A stretch of 11,680 nucleotides of DNA from Acidobacteria bacterium AH-259-L09 (GCA_027717875.1 JALLOL010000061.1:1-11680); one strand, 5' to 3'; numbered from the stretch's first letter, positions 1 through 7,534 are shown. The notes: a model not told the origin generated them from the letters alone. Made by a program: numbers and translations.

Positions 1-122
1 ACAAGGGAACAACGAGGAGGATCAGTGCACAGGCTTATGTTCTGGTGGTTGGAGAGGGCCGATGTTCAGAGTTTTCCTGTCTTGGAAGGATGTAGTGAGA
101 ATAAAGCGGCAGTGCTTGGGTC

Positions 123-1268
123 TTACGCTGCCACACGTTCGTAACGATGGTGCAGCCCGCCGCACACCGGAAACGAGATCAGCTTGACTGGCCCATCAAC
201 CACGCTCGGTTTCTTGCCGGCAACGGGAGTGTCGCCGTCCAGTCCCTGATGGGGCCTGTCGCAATGGTAGTAGTGCTCAATGTATTCGCTGAGCAAATTG
301 TTCAGGTGCCTTTCACTGACCACGATGACGTGATCGAGAAGCTCTCGGCGTAAGGTGCCGAAAAACCTTTCGATATAAGGATTCTGCCAAGGGCTCCGGT
401 AGGCGGTTCGCACTTCTTCAATGCCGCAGCTGTCGAGAAACGGACGGACGCCATGGCCATAGATGCCATCGTTGTCACGGAACAGGTATCGCGGCTGGCG
501 ACCGAAGGGAGTGGCTTCCCGGAGCTGTAGAATGACCCATGCCATGGAGGGATGATACGTCGTCGCTAAATGAGTTACCCGCCTGCGACCGTGTTCGAAG
601 ACGACAAATACGTACAGAAAGGAGAAGTTGACCGTGACTACCGTAAGGAAATCAATCGCCCAGGAGACCTCCAGATGGTTGCGCAGAAACGGCAGCCAGG
701 TTGTTGGCTTGTCAGGCCGAGTCTTTGGATGGACCATGTACTTGCGGATGGTGTCGATGCAGGGAGGATCATAGCCGAGCCGTAGCAGGGTATCCCTGAT
801 TCGTTCAGCGCTCCACAAGGAATTCTCTTGGCTCAGCTTCCGGATGAGATCCTGCATCCCTTTGGAGATGGGAGGACGAGCTAGCTGGCTCCGCGACTTC
901 CAGTGCCAGTAGAAAAGGAACGCTCGAGTGTGCCATCTCTTGACTGTAGCAGGCTGCATGAGATGCGCCATTTTGTGCCATTGGTTCCACAGCCTCGACA
1001 GCAACACCCACAGGAGCCTGAAGGCCTCGGTGAATCGGGGTCGCGGCTGATCCTTCTTTTCGATCCTACGCTTGCACATGGCTAATTGGCTCTCTGCAGC
1101 CAAGACTCGTGCCGCCAGAGTCGCCCTTGAGCTCAGAAAAGCCCAGAGAAAGGTGTGGACGTAACCAGCAGCTTCGCCGAGGTCTGAAATCGTTCTGAGG
1201 ATGGACTGGAGCAGGCGACAAATGACGCTCATGGCCCGCAGAATATGGGTGCACGAGTAATTACTCAA
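123..1268 (-). CDS. DDE integrase-core transposase (IS3/IS481-like), full length
   Basis: This 381-aa protein is the transposase of IS copy 1. The N-terminal third (to about residue 125) is basic and helical and probably binds the IS ends. Residues 135-180 resemble the helix-turn-helix (HTH_21-like) segment found before integrase cores, with LWSAERIRDTLLRLGYDPP typical of it. The rve-type catalytic core follows. The likely DDE triad is D206 (in AIDF), D265 (in RDND) and E300 (in NPYIERFFGTLRREL), with 34 residues between the second D and the E, as expected for IS3/IS481-like enzymes. The tail has the usual YHCDRPHQGL motif near 334-343. The first ATG is at 1268; a second at about 1232 (MSVICRLL) also matches the second copy and could be the real start. 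All three acidic residues are present and the frame is intact, so the enzyme could be active. Exact IS family is uncertain. Confidence 0.88.
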   Translation of the reverse strand: MSNYSCTHILRAMSVICRLLQSILRTISDLGEAAGYVHTFLWAFLSSRATLAARVLAAESQLAMCKRRIEKKDQPRPRFTEAFRLLWVLLSRLWNQWHKMAHLMQPATVKRWHTRAFLFYWHWKSRSQLARPPISKGMQDLIRKLSQENSLWSAERIRDTLLRLGYDPPCIDTIRKYMVHPKTRPDKPTTWLPFLRNHLEVSWAIDFLTVVTVNFSFLYVFVVFEHGRRRVTHLATTYHPSMAWVILQLREATPFGRQPRYLFRDNDGIYGHGVRPFLDSCGIEEVRTAYRSPWQNPYIERFFGTLRRELLDHVIVVSERHLNNLLSEYIEHYYHCDRPHQGLDGDTPVAGKKPSVVDGPVKLISFPVCGGLHHRYERVAA

Positions 1269-1320
1269 GAGTTGCGTAAGTCATTATTGTGCAAGGTGGA
1301 TGACATTTTTCGTGGGGACA
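123..1320 (-). mobile_element. Insertion sequence, copy 1 (left end not identified)
   Basis: The element carries one transposase gene on the minus strand. Its promoter-side end is taken at about 1320 because 1306-1320 (tttttcgtggggaca) matches, apart from one base, the corresponding end of the second copy at 7521-7535, and the two copies stop resembling each other beyond that point. The reverse complement gives an end that starts TGTCCCC followed by an A-rich stretch. The other end should lie beyond the transposase stop codon, toward or past position 1. I searched 1-122 for a matching TGTCCCC...GAAAAA repeat and found none, so the left boundary is undetermined: it may lie outside the window, be diverged, or be lost. 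Insertion appears to have cut the SIR2-like gene to the right. Confidence 0.75.
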
Positions 1321-1322
1321 AC

Positions 1323-1679
1323 ATTGCACTCCCCGACGAACTGCCGACTGAGGTTGGCATTTGTATTTTGCCCCCAAGCTCAGCGAAGCGGAGCGAGCTT
1401 TCCTTTGTGAAAGCCAGCCGCGAAGCGGAGTCTAGTGCATTGGCCTCTGCTGACGAAGTCCTCGTGATCGGCTGGAGCGTTCCCGAAACTGACATTGATC
1501 AAGCTGAGCGGATAGAACGGGGCGCAAAAAGGCGAAGTAAACCACTACAAAGTCTGACCATCGTCAACCGAAATGCTCCTCCGGCATATTTCGAAAGGCT
1601 CGCGCGCCTCTTTGAGGTGGATTCGCGATTGTTGCGCATCTACAATTCGGGCTTCGTTGATTTTGCTGCGGGGCTGTGA
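1323..1679 (+). pseudogene. SIR2-like protein, C-terminal stump cut by the IS
   Basis: An open frame of 144 codons runs from 1245 to 1679, but its first 26 codons lie inside the IS, so only the part from about 1323 is the original gene. The recognisable core is SADEVLVIGWSVPETD followed by a basic helix and then LQSLTIVNRN. This matches the last Rossmann strands of SIR2-family proteins, which typically read 'ad.vviiGyS.p.tD' and then 'i.vvn'. A helix ending in ARLF and a final hydrophobic GFVDF also fit. The NAD-binding N-terminal two thirds is missing. Standalone SIR2-like proteins of this sort often act as NAD-depleting effectors in phage defence; that role here is inference and the stump cannot be catalytic. 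The frame is intact to its TGA, which suggests a fairly recent disruption. The family call rests on about 50 residues. Confidence 0.55.
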
Positions 1680-2451
1680 TTCTCTCCTGGCTCTGCTGAC
1701 CGGCAGCTTTCCCTCAACACGTCACTGCGGAGGATAGGTCGAACGTAGTTGCCCAGCAGGGGTTAGTCTCGTCCGCGTCAACTGACGGGAAACGCCCTTC
1801 TCGGAAACTGACATGTCTTCGCTTAGCTGTCGATAACTGCTCTTTGCAACCATCCGCAGCCTCCTCGATGGGCTTAGAAACGAGCAAAGAAAGGTATTGA
1901 AAAAGGCGAAGCCGATGTACATAGTCGATAAGGAAAAAGAAGGCCCAGAATGAAAGCAGGCACCGAAACAATTTGACGCCGAATACCATGGAACACCATG
2001 GTCTGACCCGAGCAAGAAGGACGAAGAACCAACAAGATACAAGACCTGCATTAAACTGTTAACCGGAGGGTTGTAGGTTCAGTGCTGGATCCGACAGGAA
2101 GACTAACGTGAGAAGCCATTCGGCGCAGGCTGGCGGGAAACAGCTGTCAAAAACGGTCAAAGTTTCGTCCTGGTTTTCGCCCGGTCCAAAACTCAATATT
2201 TGCTCAAGTTTTCACTTTTGGAGGCGGCGCTCAGAGCACCGCTGCCTTCGGTGTAGTTCCTGCTTATTCTCTGAGCATTGAGAACATTGAACTTGCGCCA
2301 GATCGGCCCCATTCCGCGTGCTGACAGTGTCACACAGATCGTGTAAGACTAGATCCCGAACCTGGGGATTGGTCCTCCAGGATCCGCTGACGACGAGTTC
2401 GATGACGAGGGAGAGGAGGACAACAAGTTCGTCCACTGAGGAAGGAGTATC
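1680..2451. other. Gene-poor spacer between SIR2 stump and helicase operon
   Basis: I find no convincing gene here. Two overlapping minus-strand frames (1722-2051 and 1714-1989) give short hydrophobic peptides without recognisable motifs. A plus-strand frame from 2353 to a TGA at 2437-2439 ends in an acidic run (DDEFDDEGEEDNKFVH). It lies in the same frame as the GTG start at 2452, so it could be the remains of an upstream part of the SWIM-family gene or the tail of a lost gene. Other content is a perfect 7-base direct repeat (accatgg, 3 bases apart) around 1984-2000 and the tRNA-Asn-like segment described separately. The spacer looks like debris from insertions and deletions. Confidence 0.5.
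2055..2081 (+). other. tRNA-Asn-like fragment (anticodon loop to T arm), possible attachment-site relic
   Basis: The segment reads actgttaaccggagggttg and then taggttca. It resembles the second half of a bacterial tRNA-Asn: CTGTTAA is the anticodon loop with GTT, CCGG is the 3' side of the anticodon stem, AGGGT would cover the variable loop, and GTAGGTTC the start of the T arm. The 5' half is absent: the bases before it do not pair with CCGG and no D arm is visible. The T stem is not closed downstream. It is therefore not a functional tRNA. Integrases of genomic islands often use this part of tRNA genes as a target and leave such partial copies, but no integrase gene of that kind is in the window. 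Chance similarity cannot be excluded at this length. Confidence 0.35.
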
Positions 2452-3130
2452 GTGAGTGCGAGAAAGCACAAGCACATCGATCCACTCGAACAGACCATGG
2501 AGTCTCGGGGGCACCTCGATGGCACCTTCGCCTGGGTCGAACGCGGACTGGAGGTCGCGCGGTCGGATCGCAGGAGTTCGTTTGCCGATCACGAGCTTCC
2601 TGAAATGAAGCGGGATCTTCTGGCCCAGCTCGGCCGAGCTGAGGATGCGCTCGAATCTGCCTGGGCCGAGTTTCGGGAGCATCCGAGCACGTTCACATAC
2701 AAGGAGCTGATGTGCTATGTGCCCGCCAAGGGGAAGAAGGCCTGGCATGAGAAGGCCATGGAGGCCACGGACGAAGAGCTGGAGGATTTAGCCACTACAA
2801 GACCGAGCCCTTGGCGCGCAAGCTCGAACGGTCCCATCCCGGCCTGGCGGCCAGAGTGTACCGGGCGCTCCGCATGCGGATCGTTAATGTCGGCAAGAGC
2901 GAGTACTACCAGCTCTCGACAACATCGAGCGCGCCAAGAGATTCTACGCGAAGGCTGGGCTCGAAGACGACTGGAAAGCCGTCGTCGATGGTCGCGAGCG
3001 GCACTCTTGCAAGAAAGGATTCATGGCCGGATTCGAGGAGATCGTGTCCGACGCTCCTAAGCGTGTCGAACCGACCTTCCTGGAGCGTGCGAAGGCACGC
3101 TGGCCATCGAGACAATCGGAGGACGAATGA
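2452..3130 (+). pseudogene. SWIM-zinc-finger-family C-terminal-type protein, two apparent frameshifts
   Basis: The GTG start at 2452 has a good ribosome site (aaggag, 2442-2447) and an in-frame TGA just upstream. Three frames must be joined: 2452-2790 (MSARKHKH to EELEDL), 2793-2911 (HYKTEPLARKLERSHPGL to SEYYQ) and 2912-3130 (ALDNIERAKRFYAKAGL to RQSEDE). Each junction needs one extra base (tta(a)gcc near 2790, cag(g)ct near 2911). The joined product, about 226 aa, resembles the C-terminal part of SWIM zinc finger family proteins: a helical-repeat region with RAEDALESAWAEF, then GFMAGFEEIVSD and FLERAKARWP. The SWIM Cys/His zinc finger itself is not present, so the gene is also N-terminally short. 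It ends in a 4-base overlap (ATGA) with the next gene, which argues that the third frame was genuinely translated. The two shifts may be real decay or sequencing errors. The family assignment is from memory of these motifs. Confidence 0.6.
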
Positions 3131-5037
3131 AGCGACATCATGTCGATAATTGGATTCCCACTCTGGCCACGGCCCTTTCGGAGTACAGGAATGTGGACGA
3201 GCTCAAGAAGCTCGTACTGCTCACAGGATCTCGCGCACCGACCCGCAAAGCAGAGCTCGTTGAGCTCATTGTGGGGCATCTGGAAGGCGATCGGCTTCGC
3301 ACCGTGTGGCAGAGCCTCGACCAATTACAGCGAGCCGCCGTGGCCGAGGTGGTGCACTCTGGAGGAACGACGTTTTCTGCCGACTGCTTCCGCTCCAAAT
3401 ATGGACGCGACCCAGCTTGGGGCTCCATCAATGGCTACCGCCGGAATGAGAAGCCCACACCATTGCGATTCTTCTTCTATGGAAACGGCGTCATGCCCGC
3501 TGATCTCAAGAAGAGGCTCAAGGCATTCGTTCCACGTCCTGCCAAAGCAAAGGTGAAGTCGTTGGATCAACTTCCAGCCGCATACGATCGACCCTATGAA
3601 CACTGGAACGGAAAGACCAGGAAAACGGAGAAGGGTACGGAGGCGGTCCCCCTGACGTTGCGCGAGTCGGAGCGGCCGGCGCAGCGGGAACTCCGTTCCA
3701 TCCTTCGTCTCGTTGACGCGGGAAAGGTCGCCGTGAGTGATAAGACTCGAAAGCCAACCACGGCGACAATAAAGGCGATCACCGCGATCCTAGAAGACGG
3801 CGATTTCTATCCGTACGAACCCCCGACGGACAGGTACTGCGACAGGAATGCAGGGCCCATCCGTTCCTTTGCCTGGCCCCTGATCGTTCAGGCCGGCAAA
3901 CTCGCCCAGCTTTCGGGAAGGCGTCTACGACTGACCAAAGCCGGCCGGAAAGCTCTGTCCGAACCCGCGGCAGACACGATCCGTAGGCTATGGGCCAAGT
4001 GGACCGACACGACGATTCTCGACGAGCTATCGCGGATCGATTGCCTCAAGGGACAAACCGGCAAAGGCAAGCGAGGCCTCACGGCCGTCGCCTCGCGGCG
4101 TGACGCAGTCTCGGCCACACTGGGCGGATGCCCAGAGCAACGCTGGATCGCCACCGAGGAGTTCTTCAGGTTCATCCGGGCCTCGAAGGGTGGCTTCGCC
4201 GTGACGCGAAACGCCTGGAACCTGTACATCGGCGAGCTGCGGTACGGCTCGCTTGGCTACGATAACGGTGAGCGGATCCTCGATGAACGGTACCTTCTTT
4301 GCCTGCTCCTGGAATACGCCGCGACGCTCGGTTTGGTCGACGTCGCATTCATACCTCCCGAAGGAGCCCGACGAGACTACCTCAGCATATGGGGAACTGG
4401 CGATCTCCCGTACTTCAGCCGCTACGACGGGCTCATGTTTTTCCGCATCAATGCCTTGGGCGCATACTGTCTGGGCATGGAGTCCGCCTACACGCCCGCT
4501 CCGATAGAAGTGAAGCCGGTTCTGAGGGTTCTCTCAAACCTCGAGATCGCCGGAATTGGCGAAGGCCTTGAGCAAGGGGATCGCCTCGCACTGGACACCT
4601 ACGGCGTGAGTGTCTCGGACGTTGTGTGGAAGCTCGACGCGAGCAAGCTCCTGTCTGCTGTGGATCAAGGTCGGTCGGTGGCTGAGGTCCAGGAATTTCT
4701 GGAAGCGCGAAGTGGCGCGCCGCTCCCGGACACAGTTATCCGACTGCTCAAGGATTCGGCCAACCGCTGCGCTCGCATCCACGACCGAGGAATGGCTCGT
4801 CTCGTCGAGTGTGACGAGCCTTCGCTGGCCGCCTTCATCGCCAACGATTCGAGAACACGGAAATACTGCATGCGGGCGGGAGAACGGCACCTAGTTGTGC
4901 CAGCCTCCTCGGAATCGGCCTTCCGGCGTCGTCTGCGAGACGTCGGTTATCTCTTGTCCGCAGGCGAGCCGTTAACGCCGAAGCCTCGCCGGGCGAAACG
5001 AGCCAAAGGTTCTGACGCCCGGCCTTCCGAAGCGTAG
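3127..5037 (+). CDS. XPB/Ssl2 N-terminal-like (Helicase_C_3) helicase-associated protein
   Basis: This 636-aa protein is the probable partner of the helicase encoded just downstream. Residues 15-55 look like a SAP-type helix-extended-helix (NVDELKKLVLL, then RKAELVELIVGHL), which usually binds DNA. Residues 57-95 resemble a winged-helix unit. A long middle region (180-450) contains further helix-turn-helix-like stretches and aromatic strands (YLSIWGTGDLPYFSRYDGL). Residues 465-610 match the XPB/Ssl2 N-terminal domain family: a LRVLSNLEI strand, YGVSVSDVVWKLDASKLLSA, and the repeat-like SVAEVQEFLEARSGAPLPDTV. The C-terminus (617-630) is very basic (KPRRAKRAK). In mycobacteria a protein of this type is encoded beside XPB, so the pair is established. 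No catalytic site is visible. The start ATG overlaps the stop of the upstream gene by 4 bases, implying translational coupling. Confidence 0.78.
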   Translation: MKRHHVDNWIPTLATALSEYRNVDELKKLVLLTGSRAPTRKAELVELIVGHLEGDRLRTVWQSLDQLQRAAVAEVVHSGGTTFSADCFRSKYGRDPAWGSINGYRRNEKPTPLRFFFYGNGVMPADLKKRLKAFVPRPAKAKVKSLDQLPAAYDRPYEHWNGKTRKTEKGTEAVPLTLRESERPAQRELRSILRLVDAGKVAVSDKTRKPTTATIKAITAILEDGDFYPYEPPTDRYCDRNAGPIRSFAWPLIVQAGKLAQLSGRRLRLTKAGRKALSEPAADTIRRLWAKWTDTTILDELSRIDCLKGQTGKGKRGLTAVASRRDAVSATLGGCPEQRWIATEEFFRFIRASKGGFAVTRNAWNLYIGELRYGSLGYDNGERILDERYLLCLLLEYAATLGLVDVAFIPPEGARRDYLSIWGTGDLPYFSRYDGLMFFRINALGAYCLGMESAYTPAPIEVKPVLRVLSNLEIAGIGEGLEQGDRLALDTYGVSVSDVVWKLDASKLLSAVDQGRSVAEVQEFLEARSGAPLPDTVIRLLKDSANRCARIHDRGMARLVECDEPSLAAFIANDSRTRKYCMRAGERHLVVPASSESAFRRRLRDVGYLLSAGEPLTPKPRRAKRAKGSDARPSEA

Positions 5038-5040
5038 GAC

Positions 5041-6717
5041 ATGGCAACATCCGCCGAAAACGCACTCATTGTCCAGAGCGATGCCACGGTGCTTCTGGAC
5101 GTACACTCGCCAGGAGCTGAGGAAGCCCGTATCGCTCTTGCGCCGTTTGCCGAGCTCATCAAGAGTCCGGAGCACCTGCACACCTACCGGCTGACACCGT
5201 TGTCTATCTGGAATGCCCGCGCGACCGGCGTTACCGCGCAGCAAATGGTAGAGGCCCTTCGCCAGCACTCTCGCTACGGTGTCCCGCCCAACATCGAACG
5301 GGAAGTCACAGACCTAGCGGCACGCTATGGGCGCGTGGTCCTCTCCCGTGATGGCGAAGCACTGCGTTGCACTTGTCACGATGAGGCGACCGCCGAGCGT
5401 CTCGCACGGGATAGAGACGTGGGCCGGTACCTGACCGACCGCATCAACGGAACAAGTTTTCGCCTCGATCCGGCCACACGAGGAATCCTCAAGCAGACGC
5501 TGGTTGGCGCCGGATTCCCCGCAGAGGATGTTGCCGGCTACGTGGCCGGAGAACCCCTCGCGCTCGACCTGCGAATGACCACCGCCTCGGGCGCCTCGTT
5601 TCGGGTTCGTGACTATCAGCGGCAGGCCACGGAATCATTCTACATCGCCGGGTCCGAGCGTGGTGGAAGCGGGGTAGTGGTGCTTCCTTGTGGTGCCGGC
5701 AAGACCATCGTGGGAATCGCAGCGATGGAGATGATCGGACAGACTACGCTGGTACTGAGCACCAGCTTGACGGCCGTGAAGCAGTGGCGCCGCGAGCTAC
5801 TCGACAAGACGACGCTCAGGGCGGATGACATCGCAGAATACACCGGCGAGCAGAAGAACACCGGTCCTGTAACACTGACCACCTACCAGATCCTCACCTG
5901 GCGGGCAGATAGAGCGAGCGAGTTCCCCCACCTCGAGCTATTCAGGGCGCGATCTTGGGGGCTCATCATCTACGACGAGGTGCACCTGTTGCCGGCGCCG
6001 GTCTTCAGAGCCACGGCGGACCTACAAGCTCGCCGGAGATTGGGTCTCACCGCGACGCTGGTCCGCGAGGACGGCCGGGAGGGAGACGTGTTCGCGCTCA
6101 TCGGCCCCAAGCGTTTTGACATGCCATGGAAGGATCTGGAACGGCAGGCCTGGATCGCGACTTCCACATGTGTGGAGGTGCGCGTGCCGATGGGCGCCGA
6201 GCCTCGAATGGAGTATGCCCTTGCAGACCGGCGGGCACAGTTCCGCATCGCGTCCGAGAACCCGGCGAAGATGCTTCATCTCCGTGACTTGCTCAATCGA
6301 TTTTCGGACGGCCGCATTCTTGTTCTGGGCGGGTACCTCACCCAGGTCGAAGCCATCGCGAAAGAGATAGGCGCGCCTCTCATCACTGGCCAAACCGTCC
6401 AGCGCGAACGGGATCGTATCTACGATTCCTTTCGCCGAGGAGAGCTGCACTGTCTCGTGCTCTCGAAAGTCGGGAACTTCGCCATAGATCTGCCCAACGC
6501 CGATGTCTTGATCCAGGTATCCGGCACGTTCGGTTCCAGGCAGGAAGAGGCCCAGCGCCTAGGCCGCATTCTGAGGCCCAAGCAGGACGGACGCACAGCG
6601 CACTTCTTCACACTGGTCTCTCAGGAGACACGCGAAGAGGAGTTCGCACATCACCGCAAGCTATTCCTCACCGAGCAGGGATACTCCTACGAGATCCAAC
6701 TGCTCGATGGCTGTTGA
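5041..6717 (+). CDS. XPB-type SF2 DNA helicase
   Basis: This 558-aa protein is an ATP-dependent 3'-5' SF2 DNA helicase of the XPB/Ssl2 (ERCC3) group, close to the usual length of bacterial members. The first 130 or so residues correspond to the family's N-terminal and damage-recognition-like region. The helicase core follows: FRVRDYQRQA (187-196), Walker A LPCGAGKT (215-222), DEVH motif II (312-315), LTAT motif III (336-339), the XPB-specific RED motif (342-344), motif V within 472-494 and arginine-finger motif QRLGRILRP (505-513). All key residues are intact. The ATG lies 3 bases after the previous stop, so the two are co-translated. XPB homologues unwind DNA in repair; a defence role is possible but unproven. 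The operon ends here: the deleted IS copy begins about 28 bases downstream, so any further gene may have been lost. Confidence 0.93.
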   Translation: MATSAENALIVQSDATVLLDVHSPGAEEARIALAPFAELIKSPEHLHTYRLTPLSIWNARATGVTAQQMVEALRQHSRYGVPPNIEREVTDLAARYGRVVLSRDGEALRCTCHDEATAERLARDRDVGRYLTDRINGTSFRLDPATRGILKQTLVGAGFPAEDVAGYVAGEPLALDLRMTTASGASFRVRDYQRQATESFYIAGSERGGSGVVVLPCGAGKTIVGIAAMEMIGQTTLVLSTSLTAVKQWRRELLDKTTLRADDIAEYTGEQKNTGPVTLTTYQILTWRADRASEFPHLELFRARSWGLIIYDEVHLLPAPVFRATADLQARRRLGLTATLVREDGREGDVFALIGPKRFDMPWKDLERQAWIATSTCVEVRVPMGAEPRMEYALADRRAQFRIASENPAKMLHLRDLLNRFSDGRILVLGGYLTQVEAIAKEIGAPLITGQTVQRERDRIYDSFRRGELHCLVLSKVGNFAIDLPNADVLIQVSGTFGSRQEEAQRLGRILRPKQDGRTAHFFTLVSQETREEEFAHHRKLFLTEQGYSYEIQLLDGC

Positions 6718-6736
6718 TGGTGGCCAGGTATCCCTC

Positions 6737-7492
6737 CTACCGTGGTCCCCCCGAAAAAATCGAGGGATGGTATGTCGTCGAGAAATGAATCACCCTCCTT
6801 CGACCATGTTCGAAGACGACAAACACGTAGAGCAATGAGAAGTTGATCGTGATCACAGTGAAGAAGTCTATCGCCCAGGAGACGTTCAGGTGGTTGCGCA
6901 GGAAGGGCAGCCAGGTTGTTGGCTTGTCAGGCTCAGTCTTGGGACGGGACATGTACTTGCGGATGGTGTCGCTGCAAGGAGGATCATAGCCGAGCAGCCG
7001 CAAGGTATCCTCGATTCGTTCGGCACTCCATAAGGGATTCTCTCGGCTCAGCCGGCGAATCAGATCCCGCATCTCCTTTGGCACGGGAGGCCGGCCAGGC
7101 CGCCCCCTCGACTTCCTGCGCCAGTAGAGACGGAAGGCTGTGGTGTGCCATCGCTTGACCGTGGCGGGCTGCATCAGATGTGCCACTTGATGCCATTGAT
7201 CCCAGGCCTTGGACAGCAACACCCAAAGCAGCCTGAAAGCCTGGGTGAATCTGGGCCTCGGTCGATCCTTCCCCTCGATCCGACGCTTGCACGCCGCCAA
7301 CTGACTTTCTGCCGCCAAGACTCGTGCCGCCAAAGTTGCCCTTGAGCTGAAGAGAGCCGATAGAAAAGTATAGATGTATCCGGCAGCTTGCCTGAGGTCA
7401 GAAATCGTCTCGAGGATGATCTGGAACAGGCAACGAATCTCTCTCATGGCCCGCAGAATACGAGGCCGTGAGCTCACACTCAAGAACTCCAT
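6737..7492 (-). pseudogene. Transposase of IS copy 2, 3'-truncated
   Basis: This 251-codon open frame aligns with the transposase of copy 1 over residues 1-244, with roughly four of five residues identical by eye. That spans the N-terminal binding region, the HTH_21-like segment and the first part of the integrase core. The first catalytic aspartate is present in the conserved AIDF. After TTYHPS the sequence runs into the terminal repeat (IFSGGPR) and out of the element to a stop at 6737. The second D and the E of the triad are gone, so the protein cannot catalyse transposition. It could still bind IS ends and act as an inhibitor. The divergence shows the two copies did not arise from one recent duplication. 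Confidence 0.85.
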
Positions 7493-7534
7493 ATGTCGTT
7501 GCTGTACAAGGTGGACGATATTTTTCGGGGGGAC
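6745..7534 (-). mobile_element. Insertion sequence, copy 2: internally deleted, both terminal repeats kept
   Basis: The two ends form a perfect 14-base inverted repeat: gtccccccgaaaaa at 6745-6758 and tttttcggggggac at 7521-7534. The imperfect match continues inward (atcg versus cgat). Inside is a truncated transposase gene related to that of copy 1. Similarity to copy 1 begins abruptly at 6762 (gagggatgg), which corresponds to about 546 in copy 1. Everything between the left terminal repeat and that point has been removed, including at least the last 420 bases of the gene. The result is about 790 bases long. I see no clear target duplication (flanks ...ctaccgtg and acctgctac...). It has the form of a non-autonomous derivative that a related transposase might move in trans. 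Confidence 0.78.

Noticed and set aside
570..1085. Plus-strand open frames opposite the transposase
   Set aside because: These are antisense to an intact DDE transposase and have no motifs of their own.
1380..1435. Repeated gcgaagcggag within the SIR2 stump
   Set aside because: An 11-base repeat inside coding sequence, not part of an array; no CRISPR-like spacing.
1984..2000. Direct repeat accatgg-aac-accatgg (also partly palindromic)
   Set aside because: Short, single occurrence, not near a promoter or gene start. It may be chance.
1714..2051. Short hydrophobic minus-strand frames with a faint YVH...KRR pattern like the transposase N-terminus
   Set aside because: The resemblance covers only a handful of residues, with no nucleotide similarity to the two IS copies and no ribosome site. 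I could not support either a gene or an IS relic.
2212..2748. Minus-strand open frame of 178 codons
   Set aside because: It lies antisense to the SWIM-family gene start, which has a ribosome site and family-like sequence. No motif is visible in the minus product.
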